Positions 6,361-14,899 of a stretch of 64,000 bases of DNA are shown here, in pieces. The DNA is from Clostridiales bacterium (GTDB taxonomy: Bacteria; Bacillota; Clostridia; Christensenellales; Aristaeellaceae), in contig SVHA01000008.1 in the NCBI GenBank assembly GCA_015056085.1, positions 1 through 64,000 on the forward strand, written 5' to 3'. A program made the translations under genes and the position numbers. Position 1 is the stretch's first letter. Each line of letters starts with the position of its first letter. The notes beneath the pieces are model-generated. The model was not told the DNA's origin and searched no databases. It was given only the letters and a program-made list of their open reading frames with translations.

Positions 6361-7125
6361 CCAAAGGGCTTCGCCCTTTGGAATCCCTATGCGGGGCTTT
6401 GCCCCGCACCCCAGCAGGGGCTCTGCCCCTGCACCCCGGTCGGGGGCGCTGCCCCCGACACCCCCGCAAGGGCCATTGGCCCTTGACCCATTACCCCAAG
6501 CCCAGATGGGCTTGGGGGATTTTTATTGAGGGGGATTTTCCTTTGCTTATTGTTCGGACAACTATCATCAGAGGGGACTCCGAAGGGGTCCAGGGGGAGA
6601 TCGGAAAGCCCCCTGGTTGCTGCGGGGAAAACGTGCAACAGGTATCGGATTAGAAACGGATCATCCTATATCCAAGGTGGGGTTTCGCCCTCATGGGTGA
6701 CCAAAGAGCTTTCCGATCGCCCGACTCCGCTTCGCTCCGGAAACTCGCCTTCGGCGACTGCCCACTGGGCAGTTCGTTTCCTTTGGAAACCTTCGGGTCC
6801 CCTTCGGATGAAGGGACTTTAGCGTGCTTGTTGAGGAAACGGTTTTCGTAGTTCCGGCAAAAACTACTCACAAGGATGCAGGCCGAAGGGGTCCAGGGGG
6901 CGATCGGAAAGCCCCCTGGTTGCTCCGGCAAATATAAGTCGATTCCATAAGACTACCCAAAAACAAAACCACCCCGGAAATCCTTCAGGATTTCCGGGTG
7001 AAGGGTCAAGGGCCAATGGCCCTTGCGGGGTGCAGGGGCGGCGCCCCTGCGGGGGGTCCAGGGGGCATAGCCCCCTGGTGGGGTATCGGGGACGAAGTCC
7101 CTGACCAGGGGCGGAGCCCCTGCCA
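6361..7125. repeat. Non-coding block of stacked hairpins and dispersed repeat modules
   Basis: No gene is supported in these 765 bp. From 6361 to 6515 perfect short palindromes follow one another (around GGGCTTCGCCC, GGGGCTTTGCCCC, GGGGCTCTGCCCC, GGGGGCGCTGCCCCC, GGGCCATTGGCCC, AAGCCCAGATGGGCTT). Bases 6494-6625 recur in inverted orientation at 19571-19706. The module GAAGGGGTCCAGGGGG ... AGCCCCCTGGTTGC appears at 6583-6623 and 6885-6925 and again three times in 19.7-20.1 kb. Hairpins at 7010-7125 run up to the dnaK stop codon and could help end its transcription. Reading frames through the block encode only repeat-derived Pro/Gly/Arg-rich peptides. Confidence 0.8.
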
Positions 7126-8889
7126 TCAGGTATCCATCCCCCGCAGATGCTCGCTGCTCAGGCGCAGGGTTTCTGCGGCACGCTTGAGGGCTTCGAAGTC
7201 GGCGTCGCTCATCTTTTCTGGCTTGGCCTTGTAGACAATTTTGGTCAGCAGGGCCATATCAGCCTTGATGCGCTTCTTCTCTTCCTTGTCCAGCTGCTTG
7301 CCGTGGCGGTTGAGGGCGTCCTGGGTGACATTGAGCAGGCGCTGGGCCTCGTTGATGGTGGTCATCTTGTCCCGCTGGGCACCGTCCTGGGAAGCATACT
7401 GCTCTGCATCCCGGATGGCCTGCTGGATTTCCGCCTCGGACATCTTTTCATTGGCGGTGATGGTGATGGACTGGGCCATGCCGGTGTCCTTGTCCCGGGC
7501 AGAGACGGTGAGGATGCCGTTGGTATCAATGTCGAAGGTCACTTCGATCTGGGGCACGCCCGCAGCGGCTCGCTTGATGCCCTTCAGGCGGAACTTGCCG
7601 ATGGTCTTGTTATCCCTTGCCATGGGGCGCTCGCCCTGCAGGACGTGAATTTCCACACTGGACTGGAAGGCCGCAGCGGTGGTGAAAATCTGCGAATAGT
7701 GGATGGGCAGGGTGGTGTTTCTTTCCACCACACGGGTGGCCACGCCGCCCACGGTTTCAATAGCCAGTGACAGGGGCGTGACGTCCAGCAGCAGAATGCC
7801 CGTGCTGGCGGTGAGGGCCGTGGAGCCGGAGAGGGTTTCACCCTGCATGGCGGCACCCTGGGCAACGCATTCGTCGGGGTTGATGTTCCGGCTGGGCTCC
7901 TTGCCGGTGATGCGCCGCACCATCTCCTGCACGGCAGGAATGCGGGTGGAGCCGCCCACCAGCAGCACACGCCCCAGTTCAGAGGCGGCAATGCCGGCGT
8001 CATTGAGGGCGCTACGGACAGGGCCTTCCGTCCTTTCCACCAGATCACGGGTCAGTTCATTGAACTTGGCACGGGTCAGGGTGGCTTCAAAATGCACGGG
8101 CTGACCGGCGTGCTGGGTGATGAAGGGCAGGCTGATGGTGGCCGCCTCCGTGGCAGAAAGTTCCTTCTTGGCCTGCTCGGCGGCTTCCTTCAGGCGCACC
8201 ATGGCGGTGGTGTCACGGGTCAGATCCACCCGCTGGCGCTGGCGGCATTCCGCCACCAGATGGTTGACGATGCGCTCGTCAAAGTCATCGCCGCCCAGGT
8301 GGTTATCGCCCGCCGTAGCCAGCACTTCGATGACGCTGTCGCCGATTTCGATAATGGACACGTCAAAGGTGCCGCCGCCCAGGTCATACACCATAATCTT
8401 CTGGGCAGCGCCGTTGTTGAGGCCATAGGCCAGCGCAGCGCTGGTGGGCTCGTTGATAATACGCAGCACGTTCAGTCCGGCAATGCGCCCGGCGTCCTTG
8501 GTGGCCTGACGCTGAATGTCATTGAAATACGCCGGCACGGTGATCACCGCATCGGTGATCGTTTCCCCCAGATAATTCTGGGCGTCCTCCCGCAGTTTGC
8601 GAAGAATCATGGCACTGATTTCCTGGGGGGAATACATCTTGCCGCCCAGATTCTTGCGCCAGTCGGTGCCCATGTGGCGCTTGATGGAGGCCACCGTGCG
8701 CTCGGGATTCACCGCTGCCTGACGCCTGGCAGCGCTGCCCACAAGGCGCTCGCCGCTCTCTGTAAAGGCAATCACGCTGGGGGTGGTGCGCTCCCCCTTT
8801 TCATTGGGGATAATCACTGGCACGCCGCCCTCCACCACTGCTACGCAGCTGTTGGTGGTGCCCAGGTCAATTCCGATCACTTTGCTCAT
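7126..8889 (-). CDS. dnaK: Hsp70 chaperone DnaK (short-tailed)
   Basis: Protein of 587 aa. The ATPase domain shows [17 protein letters not shown] (~5-21), [17 protein letters not shown] and [16 protein letters not shown]; the substrate-binding domain starts near [16 protein letters not shown] (~360). The lid is present but the protein ends at [10 protein letters not shown], without the acidic tail of the usual 610-640-residue DnaK. The ATG at 8887-8889 follows AAAGGAATCAGACC. It ends the operon zinc-ribbon protein, DUF5685 protein, J-protein, DnaK. No hrcA, grpE or canonical dnaJ is nearby, so this may be a second, specialised Hsp70 rather than the heat-shock one; other copies lie outside the window if they exist. 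Confidence 0.92.
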   Translation of the reverse strand: MSKVIGIDLGTTNSCVAVVEGGVPVIIPNEKGERTTPSVIAFTESGERLVGSAARRQAAVNPERTVASIKRHMGTDWRKNLGGKMYSPQEISAMILRKLREDAQNYLGETITDAVITVPAYFNDIQRQATKDAGRIAGLNVLRIINEPTSAALAYGLNNGAAQKIMVYDLGGGTFDVSIIEIGDSVIEVLATAGDNHLGGDDFDERIVNHLVAECRQRQRVDLTRDTTAMVRLKEAAEQAKKELSATEAATISLPFITQHAGQPVHFEATLTRAKFNELTRDLVERTEGPVRSALNDAGIAASELGRVLLVGGSTRIPAVQEMVRRITGKEPSRNINPDECVAQGAAMQGETLSGSTALTASTGILLLDVTPLSLAIETVGGVATRVVERNTTLPIHYSQIFTTAAAFQSSVEIHVLQGERPMARDNKTIGKFRLKGIKRAAAGVPQIEVTFDIDTNGILTVSARDKDTGMAQSITITANEKMSEAEIQQAIRDAEQYASQDGAQRDKMTTINEAQRLLNVTQDALNRHGKQLDKEEKKRIKADMALLTKIVYKAKPEKMSDADFEALKRAAETLRLSSEHLRGMDT

Positions 8890-8931
8890 GGTCTGATTCC
8901 TTTCTTTCACATCAGGGGATAGGCTGCCTTA

Positions 8932-9660
8932 TCAGCAGCACCGGCAGCAGAACTGCAGCCAGCACAGGAGCATACACAGTTTGCTGGGGTCAAAACTCCG
9001 CATATCGAATCCCCGTCCGTTTTCAGAATACGTCTGCCCCGCCTGACGATACCGGCGCAGCAGCAGCTGATACGTCTGATTATTGGGCTCCATCTGCACG
9101 GCGCGGGTGATCTGCTCAATGGCCTGCAGCTGATTGCCCAGCCCATAATGGGCCACGGCGGAAAGATAATACCACCGGGCGTTTCTTCCGGTGCTGGGGA
9201 TGTCCTGCAGGCGGGTGACGGCTTCCTGATAGCGGCCCGCCCGGATGTCTGCAATCACCAGACGGATGCGGGCGTCATCCCCCGGCTGCTCCGTGGGCAT
9301 CTGCACATTGCCGGCGCCCGGGCCAAAGCCGAAGCCGAAGAAATCGCCAAAGTCGCCGAAATCACCATAGCCGCCGTAAGTCTGCTGGCCATAGGGATTG
9401 CCCTGCTGACCATAGGGGTTGCCATACCCCTGCTGATAGGTCTGCCTTGCCTGTTCCTGGGCACGGCGCTTAGCATATTTATCGGGGTTGATGAGCATAT
9501 CGTACGCCTCATTGACCTCGTTCATCCGCCGGGCGGCATCAGGATCATTGGGGTGCAGGTCAGGATGGCACTCCTTGGCCTTGGCACGGTATGCCCGCTT
9601 GATTTCGTCCTGGGTCGCTCCTTCAGAGACGCCCAGAACCTTATAAGGGTCAGCCACCAT
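8932..9660 (-). CDS. J-domain co-chaperone with TPR-like region and cysteine-rich tail
   Basis: Protein of 242 aa. Residues 5-66 are a J-domain with the HPD motif (AKECHPDLHPNDP), needed to stimulate DnaK. Then comes a Gly/Phe/Tyr/Gln-rich linker (~75-120, repeats of NPYGQQ and GDFGDF), and two helical TPR-like repeats (~128-200, AVAHYGLGNQLQAIEQITRA). The last ~15 residues are hydrophobic with five cysteines (LCMLLCWLQFCCRCC). It lacks the DnaJ zinc-finger and C-terminal domains, so it is a class C J-protein. It overlaps the DUF5685 stop by 11 nt and precedes dnaK by 42 nt, which makes that DnaK its probable partner. The Cys tail could bind metal or be lipid-modified; this is inference. Confidence 0.85.
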   Translation of the reverse strand: MVADPYKVLGVSEGATQDEIKRAYRAKAKECHPDLHPNDPDAARRMNEVNEAYDMLINPDKYAKRRAQEQARQTYQQGYGNPYGQQGNPYGQQTYGGYGDFGDFGDFFGFGFGPGAGNVQMPTEQPGDDARIRLVIADIRAGRYQEAVTRLQDIPSTGRNARWYYLSAVAHYGLGNQLQAIEQITRAVQMEPNNQTYQLLLRRYRQAGQTYSENGRGFDMRSFDPSKLCMLLCWLQFCCRCC

Positions 9661-10507
9661 TGCCTCCCCCTCCTTCCGTTTGCGTGGTTGCGCCCTGCTG
9701 GCGCTTGCTCATGGCCGCATTGTAATGCTGCCAGACGCCGGAGTACAGGATGTTCCGCAGCAGATGATCATCCTGCACCAGAGGCAGCGCCTCAAAGGCC
9801 GCTGACGCCCCGCCCAGCAGGTGCATGAGCATCTCCCGCATATCCTCAGGCTGCTTTTCCATGAGGATCACTGGGTTATAGCTGCCTTTTTTCATGTCCT
9901 TGTCGTAGTCGCAGGCGGCGTCGGACATATACACAAACCGGCCCAGGCCTTCCCCGAAGGTACGCAGTGCCTGATGCCAGTAGTCATTCTTCATCAGGAA
10001 CAGGCTGCCCATCAGCCTGCCGAAGCAGTTGGCAGCGGCGTCCGGCGAAGGATCCCGCCTCTCTTCGATGGCGGAAAGTTCCTTCAGGCTTTCTTCCATG
10101 CAGGTGATCTGCCTAGGGTATTCCGCCGCCGCTTTCATGTATCCCTTTTTCAGCAGGGCCGCATAGCCTTTGGCGATCATGTTTTTGTCATCCTGCCAGT
10201 CATCCCGGCACTTGTGATACATCAGCGCCACGGTCATATCCGCCGCATAGTCCATCACAGGGCTGTGAATCCAGGTGTGGTGCTTGACGGGATGGGTGAC
10301 GCAGCGGCTGACGGAGGAGACTTCCTCCGGCTCATAGAGGGAGGAAAGAAACAGCGCCAGAAAGGTCATGTCAAAGGACAGAGCCATGCGCCCGGGAAGG
10401 CCGTGGCGCTTTTTCAGCGCATGGCACAGTCCACAGTAAAACGCCCGGTAGCGGCGCTTTTCTTCATCAGACAGATCAGCGAGATTCGCCTGCACATATC
10501 CAAACAA
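9650..10507 (-). CDS. DUF5685 family protein
   Basis: Protein of 285 aa that I recognise as DUF5685, mostly helical, with no known function. Visible features are FYCGLCHALKKRHG (~29-42, CxxCH), conserved HHTWIHSPVMDYAADM (~89-104) and SDAACDYDKDMKKGSYNPV (~193-211), an Asp-rich segment faintly like those of all-helical prenyltransferase folds. The start is TTG at 10505-10507, with GGAGG 7 nt upstream; no better start is available. It lies between the zinc-ribbon gene and the J-protein gene, and the arrangement DUF5685-DnaJ-DnaK recurs in Clostridia, so it may be a client or regulator of this chaperone pair. Confidence 0.8.
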   Translation of the reverse strand: MFGYVQANLADLSDEEKRRYRAFYCGLCHALKKRHGLPGRMALSFDMTFLALFLSSLYEPEEVSSVSRCVTHPVKHHTWIHSPVMDYAADMTVALMYHKCRDDWQDDKNMIAKGYAALLKKGYMKAAAEYPRQITCMEESLKELSAIEERRDPSPDAAANCFGRLMGSLFLMKNDYWHQALRTFGEGLGRFVYMSDAACDYDKDMKKGSYNPVILMEKQPEDMREMLMHLLGGASAAFEALPLVQDDHLLRNILYSGVWQHYNAAMSKRQQGATTQTEGGGGNGG

Positions 10508-10543
10508 AGCGCTTCCTCCCCTCTTGTGATGATGCTTTTCCCC

Positions 10544-10957
10544 TTACGCCTTCTGCCGGAACTGATGGCGGCATTTGGGGCAGGTGACGGTCTTTTCGCC
10601 GCAGCCCCTGGTCAGCCTGAGATGCACCCGGCAGGAGGGGCAGCGAAAATACTTGTACTGCTTGCTGTTCTTCAGCCGCAGCCACGCCTGCTTGATTTTG
10701 GTGGTCCACTGGCTGGTGGCCTGCACATACCGCTGATTTTCCGCCTGCCGCTTGGGCACGTTGCGGCTCATCAGCCGGAAGAGAGAATAAATGTACAGCG
10801 CCGTGCCCAGCATGGAGAGCAGGCCCGTGCCCAGGAACAGGTCCACCACCGTCAGCACAAGGCCGGTGATCAGGGCGTTGTGCCCCAGATTGTCCAGACC
10901 GTTGCGGCCCTGCATCATCCGGGCCATCCACATCTGCAGTTTACCGAAAAAATTCAT
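10544..10957 (-). CDS. Membrane protein with C-terminal zinc ribbon
   Basis: Protein of 137 aa. Two membrane helices lie at ~29-62 (ALITGLVLTVVDLFLGTG and MLGTALYIYSLFRLM). They are followed by a basic helical stretch and a C-terminal zinc ribbon with CPSC (~111-114) and CPKC (~127-130). The ATG at 10955-10957 follows AAGGAGACGCCCC; the 19 residues upstream in frame are not supported. First gene of the chaperone operon; a TGGTATGAT extended -10 lies about 50 nt upstream. The function is unknown. Confidence 0.7.
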   Translation of the reverse strand: MNFFGKLQMWMARMMQGRNGLDNLGHNALITGLVLTVVDLFLGTGLLSMLGTALYIYSLFRLMSRNVPKRQAENQRYVQATSQWTTKIKQAWLRLKNSKQYKYFRCPSCRVHLRLTRGCGEKTVTCPKCRHQFRQKA

Positions 10958-11094
10958 GGGGCGTCTCCTTTTTTTCAGAGGAATTGACCTTAACAGATAT
11001 ATCATACCACACAATTATGAACTGTGTATCAACACTTTTCCCATTTCCCAGGATTTTTCTTAGGATTTTTGGGGAACATTCGCCGCTCAGACTG

Positions 11095-11128
11095 AAAAAA
11101 CCGCCGCAGCACATCCATGCCGCGGCGG
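11095..11128 (-). terminator. Terminator after the first purC
   Basis: 7-bp GC stem CCGCCGC/GCGGCGG (11101-11107, 11122-11128) followed on the minus strand by TTTTTT. Confidence 0.85.
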
Positions 11129-11140
11129 TAAATCATGCAA

Positions 11141-11824
11141 TCAGCGGTTGAGAATCAGCTTGGTCAGTTCCACGGGGTCCACAATGACGCCGTCCTTGTA
11201 GACGCGCATATTGCCGGAGGCGATCTCGTCAATGAGGATGACTTCGTCGTTGTTGTAGCCAAACTCGAACTTGATGTCCCACAGATCCAGGCCGATGGTC
11301 TTGAGGTCATCAGCGACGATCTTGGTGATCTTGAGGGTCTGCTCCTTCATGCTTTCGAACATGGCGGGAGTCATCACACCCAGGGCAGCCAGGCCTTCGC
11401 CGGTCACCAGGGGATCACCCTTGGCATCGTTCTTGAAGGTGCACTCCACATAGCCGCCGGGCAGGGGGGTGCCGTCCTTGATGTACTCGCCATAGCGGCG
11501 GATGAAGCTGCCGGTGGCCACCAGGCGGCAGATGACTTCCAGGCCCTGGCCGAACACCTTGCCGGGCAGCACTTCCATGGTGGCGTCTTCCACGTTGGCG
11601 CTCACATAGTGGGTCTTGATGCCGGCCTGCTTGAGCAGTTCGAAATAGTACACGGAGGTCTGCAGGTTCGCCTTGCCGATGCCTTCGATGGTCAGGCCAA
11701 CGGTATTCTCGCCGGGGTCGAACACGCCGTCCTTGCCGGTGCAGTCATCCTTGAATTTGAGCATCACATTGCCATTGTCCAGGCTGTAAACATTCTTGGT
11801 CTTGCCTTCGTAAACCAGCTTCAT
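11141..11824 (-). CDS. purC: Phosphoribosylaminoimidazole-succinocarboxamide synthase (SAICAR synthetase), copy 1
   Basis: Protein of 227 aa, ATP-dependent, joins CAIR and aspartate in purine biosynthesis. Family marks are [19 protein letters not shown] (~2-20), [35 protein letters not shown] (~93-109), [20 protein letters not shown] (~176-195) and [12 protein letters not shown]. The usual SPDxxR motif of the family is ASGNMRVY here, so this copy is the diverged type. The ATG at 11822-11824 follows AAGGAGAGGTGCAC. The gene stands alone between its promoter (11871-11898) and terminator. A second, more canonical purC is at 55249-56004; the two share only the family core. Confidence 0.9.
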   Translation of the reverse strand: MKLVYEGKTKNVYSLDNGNVMLKFKDDCTGKDGVFDPGENTVGLTIEGIGKANLQTSVYYFELLKQAGIKTHYVSANVEDATMEVLPGKVFGQGLEVICRLVATGSFIRRYGEYIKDGTPLPGGYVECTFKNDAKGDPLVTGEGLAALGVMTPAMFESMKEQTLKITKIVADDLKTIGLDLWDIKFEFGYNNDEVILIDEIASGNMRVYKDGVIVDPVELTKLILNR

Positions 11825-11870
11825 GTGCACCTCTCCTTTGCTTGACAAACCATAGTCAAAAACCGAATTT

Positions 11871-11898
11871 ATTGTACCACAAATTCAGCATTTGTCCA
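11871..11898 (-). promoter_or_regulatory. Promoter of purC copy 1
   Basis: Minus strand -35 TGGACA (11893-11898), 16-nt spacer, -10 TACAAT (11871-11876). No purine riboswitch is visible in the short leader. Confidence 0.6.
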
Positions 11899-12020
11899 GT
11901 GATTTTCCGAAATTTTTCTGACTCTTCGGGGCAAATGTTCGCACCCATGTCCGTCTCAGGCGGAAATTGACCATGGAAAACATCCCAATTTCATCAAAAG
12001 GCGAATGAAGGACGCAAAAA

Positions 12021-12045
12021 GGCATCGGATGCCCGGCGCCCGATG
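12021..12045 (-). terminator. Terminator after the M18 aminopeptidase gene
   Basis: 6-bp stem CATCGG/CCGATG (12023-12028, 12040-12045), then CCTTTTTGC on the minus strand. Confidence 0.65.
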
Positions 12046-12049
12046 AATT

Positions 12050-13438
12050 TTACTTCCCTGCTTCCTTCAGGAAGGCGCAATACGCCTTGTACTCCTGCCA
12101 CAGGTCCACCTTGCTGATGACTTCCCACGGGGCGTGCATACTCAGCACGGCCACGCCGCAGTCGATGACGTTCATGCCATACTTGGCGCAGATGTAGGCA
12201 ATGGTTCCGCCGCCGCCGGCGTCCACACGGCCCAGTTCCGCCGTCTGCCAGGCCACGCCCGCATCATCCATGATGCGCCTAAGCTGGGCGATGAATTCGG
12301 GGTTGGCGTCGTTGGAGCCAGACTTGCCTCTGCTGCCGGTATACTTGTTGAAGCAGACGCCCTTACCCAGGAAGGCAGTGTTCTTGCGCTCAAACACGCT
12401 GGGATAGTTGGGGTCAAAGCCGGCAGAGACGTCGCTGGAGAGCATCAGGGAATTCGCCAGTGCACGGCGCAGAGACAGTTCGCTGCCCTCGCCCGCCAGG
12501 GCCATCAGTTCCGCCATGGTGTTCTCAAAGAAGTAGGCATTCATGCCCGTGGCGCCCACGGAGCCGATCTCTTCCTTGTCGCACAAAACGGCGCACAGCG
12601 TACGCTCCGGCACGCCTTCATAATTAAGCACCGCCGCCATGGAGGGATAGGCGCAGACACGGTCATCATGGCCGTAGCCCAGAATCATGCTGCGGTCCAG
12701 GCCCAGGTCGCGGGAGGCGCCGGCGGGCACGATCTCCAGTTCAGCGGAGATGAAGTCTTCTTCCTCCACGCCATACTTTTCGGTGAGCAGGCGCATCAGG
12801 CCGGTCTTGATGGCGTCCTTCTCTTCGCCGGTGGCGGGGCGGGAGCCGATGATCAGGTTGAGCTGTTCGCCCTCGATGACCTTGGCAGCAGTCTGGCTCA
12901 TCTGATCGGCAGAGAGGTGAATCAGCAGGTCAGAGAAGCAGAACACCGGGTCATCCGCCGCTTCGCCGATGCGCACGTTGACGATTTCGCCGGACTTTTT
13001 CACCATCACGCCATGGATAGCCATGGGCGTGGTGACCCACTGGTACTTCTTGATGCCGCCGTAATAATGGGTGTCCAGATAGCCGAAGCCTTCGTCCTCA
13101 TACAGGGGATTCTGCTTCACGTCCACCCGGGGGGAGTCGATATGGGCGCCCAGAATGTTCATGCCCTGCTCGATGGGCTTTTCGCCGATGACAAAGAGCA
13201 TGATGCTCTTGCCCATCCAGTTGCAGTACAGGCGATCGCCCTTGCCGATTTTGCGGCCTTCCTTCACGGCCTTCGCCAGATCAACAAAGCCCTTTTCCTC
13301 CGCCTGACGCACCGCTTCGGTGACGCACTCACGCTCGGTCTTGCCAGCGTCCAGGAAGCGGCGATACGCAATAGCGAACTGCTCCATCTGCTGATTTTCC
13401 TCCGCCGGGAGGGATTCCCACGCATTTTTGCGATACAT
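12050..13438 (-). CDS. M18 family zinc aminopeptidase
   Basis: Protein of 462 aa, a two-domain M18 metallopeptidase that removes N-terminal (typically acidic or neutral) residues from peptides in the cytoplasm. Visible metal and catalytic segments are LGAHIDSPRVDVKQ (His ligand, ~84-97), CDKEEIGSVGATGM (catalytic Glu and Glu ligand), SSDVSAGFDPNYPS (Asp ligand) and AVLSMHAPWEVISK (C-terminal His). The ATG at 13436-13438 follows GAAGGAGACAAACATT; the longer in-frame start would run into the promoter region. Monocistronic, with a TGGTATCAT extended -10 at about 13475. Confidence 0.9.
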   Translation of the reverse strand: MYRKNAWESLPAEENQQMEQFAIAYRRFLDAGKTERECVTEAVRQAEEKGFVDLAKAVKEGRKIGKGDRLYCNWMGKSIMLFVIGEKPIEQGMNILGAHIDSPRVDVKQNPLYEDEGFGYLDTHYYGGIKKYQWVTTPMAIHGVMVKKSGEIVNVRIGEAADDPVFCFSDLLIHLSADQMSQTAAKVIEGEQLNLIIGSRPATGEEKDAIKTGLMRLLTEKYGVEEEDFISAELEIVPAGASRDLGLDRSMILGYGHDDRVCAYPSMAAVLNYEGVPERTLCAVLCDKEEIGSVGATGMNAYFFENTMAELMALAGEGSELSLRRALANSLMLSSDVSAGFDPNYPSVFERKNTAFLGKGVCFNKYTGSRGKSGSNDANPEFIAQLRRIMDDAGVAWQTAELGRVDAGGGGTIAYICAKYGMNVIDCGVAVLSMHAPWEVISKVDLWQEYKAYCAFLKEAGK

Positions 13439-13587
13439 AATGTTTGTCTCCTTCCTGAGATCAATTTCTGACCCCATGATACCAGTTTTGCCCCTGATTT
13501 GCAAGGCGGAAAGGCCCCAAGGAGGCCCTGCCAGGCAGAAAGTGCAGGAAGAATACAATCGAATGGAGAAAAATCTGGAAAAGAAAA

Positions 13588-13615
13588 AGGCGTCGAAGCG
13601 ATTGCTTCAACACCT
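13588..13615 (-). terminator. Terminator of tRNA-Arg
   Basis: 12-bp stem with two mismatches (13588-13599 with 13604-13615), then CCTTTTTCTTTTC on the minus strand, 5 nt past the tRNA. Confidence 0.75.
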
Positions 13616-13620
13616 TTGCG

Positions 13621-13694
13621 TGAGCCCGGCAGGACTCGAACCTGCGACCTTTTGATTCGTAGTCAAACACTCTATCCAGCTGAGCTACGAGCCC
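13621..13694 (-). tRNA. tRNA-Arg (anticodon ACG)
   Basis: 74 nt on the minus strand: acceptor GGGCTCG with CGGGCTC, D-arm GCTCAGCTGGATAGAGT, anticodon stem TTTGA/TCAAA with loop CTACGAA (anticodon ACG, read as ICG after deamination), T-arm CAGGTTCGAGTCCTG, discriminator A. CCA is not encoded. Confidence 0.95.
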
Positions 13695-13740
13695 ATGTGC
13701 TTACCGGGTTTGCCTTTCGGCTCGCCCTGACAGCTATTTG

Positions 13741-13769
13741 ATAATATCACACCTCCACCCGTTTGTCAA
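13741..13769 (-). promoter_or_regulatory. Promoter of tRNA-Arg
   Basis: Minus strand -35 TTGACA (13764-13769), 17-nt spacer, -10 TATTAT (13741-13746). Confidence 0.85.
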
Positions 13770-13844
13770 CACTTTTTTTCACATTTTTCCCGGTTTTTTA
13801 GGGGGTGAAAGGCAGTGTTTTCCCCTTGACCCCTTCATTCAGGG

Positions 13845-13880
13845 AAAAAATCTTCCCGCGGAGGAAAAATCCGCCGCGGG
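13845..13880 (-). terminator. Terminator of the aroA-aroC-oxidoreductase operon
   Basis: 7-bp stem CCCGCGG/CCGCGGG (13855-13861, 13874-13880), then AAGATTTTTTCCC on the minus strand. Confidence 0.75.
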
Positions 13881-13918
13881 TTTGCGTTTTGGGGGATTGA
13901 TTCTCTCCCCTGCTCTGT

Positions 13919-14899
13919 TCAGTCAAAGGGATACCTGACGCCCCACTGGCTGCGCAGGTCGTCCATGGTTTCCATGATGCGCAAAATCTCTGTGTGGGGC
14001 ATTTCCGGCACTTCCGTCTGCCCGGCGGCAATCGCCCGCAGGCAGGCTTCCACCTCGTACTCATAGCCGGTGAGCTGCTCCGGAGCCGCCACCGTGCGGA
14101 TGTGGGTATCCCACAGGTCATACAGGTTCATCACCCTGGGATTGACCACATTGTCCAGCGTCAAATACCCCTTGGAGCCGTAGATCACCGCCCGGCGGTC
14201 GCTGTGATAGGTGGCGTCGGCAATCAGGTGCGCCCGGCGGTCATCCGCATAGGTCAGGGTGATGTTTTCGCCGGCGTCCACGCCTGTGTCCGTCAAAACC
14301 ACATGGCCCTGCGCCTGCGTCCAGTCGCTGCCCAGTGTCATCGCCGCCAGATTCAGCACATACACGCCCAAATCCAGCAGTGCGCCGCCCGCCAGTTCCG
14401 GCAGATGCAGCCGAGGACGGTCAATGATGTCATAGCACAGGGAAGCCGTCACCGTGCGGACTTCACCGATCTCGCCGGAAGCGAGAATGTCCGAGATGAT
14501 CTGCCGGGAAGGCATATACCGGGTCCAGATGGCTTCTGCCGCCAGCACGCCCTTTTCCCGGGCCATGGTGAGCACCCGGCGGGCCTGATGAGCATTGCCG
14601 GTGAAGGCCTTTTCGCACAGGACGTGCTTGCCATGAGCGATGCACATTTCCATGTGCTGCCCATGATGGCTGTGGGGCGTGGCGACATACACCAGGTCCA
14701 CCTGCGGGTCCGCCAGCATCTCCTCATAGGAGCCATACGCCTTCTGATACCCATGTTCCCGGGCGAAGTCCTGCGCCTTTTCCAAGTTGCGGGAGGCTGC
14801 CGCATACAGGGTGACGTCGGCGCCCTTTTCCGCCATCAGCCGCAATGTGCGGGACATTTTCCCCGCAATGTGACCGGCGCCCAGCACTGCAATGTTCAT
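13919..14899 (-). CDS. Gfo/Idh/MocA family oxidoreductase
   Basis: Protein of 326 aa with a classical Rossmann start (MNIAVLGAGHIAGKMSRTL, GxGxxA type), the HGKHVLCEKAFTGNAHQA segment (~90-107, catalytic-site Lys in EKA) and the ELAGGALLDLGVYVLNLAAM segment (~157-176). It probably oxidises or reduces a sugar- or polyol-like substrate with NAD(P); related proteins are annotated as trans-1,2-dihydrobenzene-1,2-diol dehydrogenases. The ATG (14897-14899) overlaps the aroC stop as ATGA, so it is translationally coupled to two shikimate genes. That coupling is odd for this family and may hint at a substrate linked to aromatic metabolism. Confidence 0.85.
   Translation of the reverse strand: MNIAVLGAGHIAGKMSRTLRLMAEKGADVTLYAAASRNLEKAQDFAREHGYQKAYGSYEEMLADPQVDLVYVATPHSHHGQHMEMCIAHGKHVLCEKAFTGNAHQARRVLTMAREKGVLAAEAIWTRYMPSRQIISDILASGEIGEVRTVTASLCYDIIDRPRLHLPELAGGALLDLGVYVLNLAAMTLGSDWTQAQGHVVLTDTGVDAGENITLTYADDRRAHLIADATYHSDRRAVIYGSKGYLTLDNVVNPRVMNLYDLWDTHIRTVAAPEQLTGYEYEVEACLRAIAAGQTEVPEMPHTEILRIMETMDDLRSQWGVRYPFD

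Noticed and set aside
6357-7234. Several 70-100-residue frames in the repeat block
   Set aside because: They encode Pro/Gly/Arg-rich repeats produced by palindromic GC sequence and occur on both strands; no start sites.
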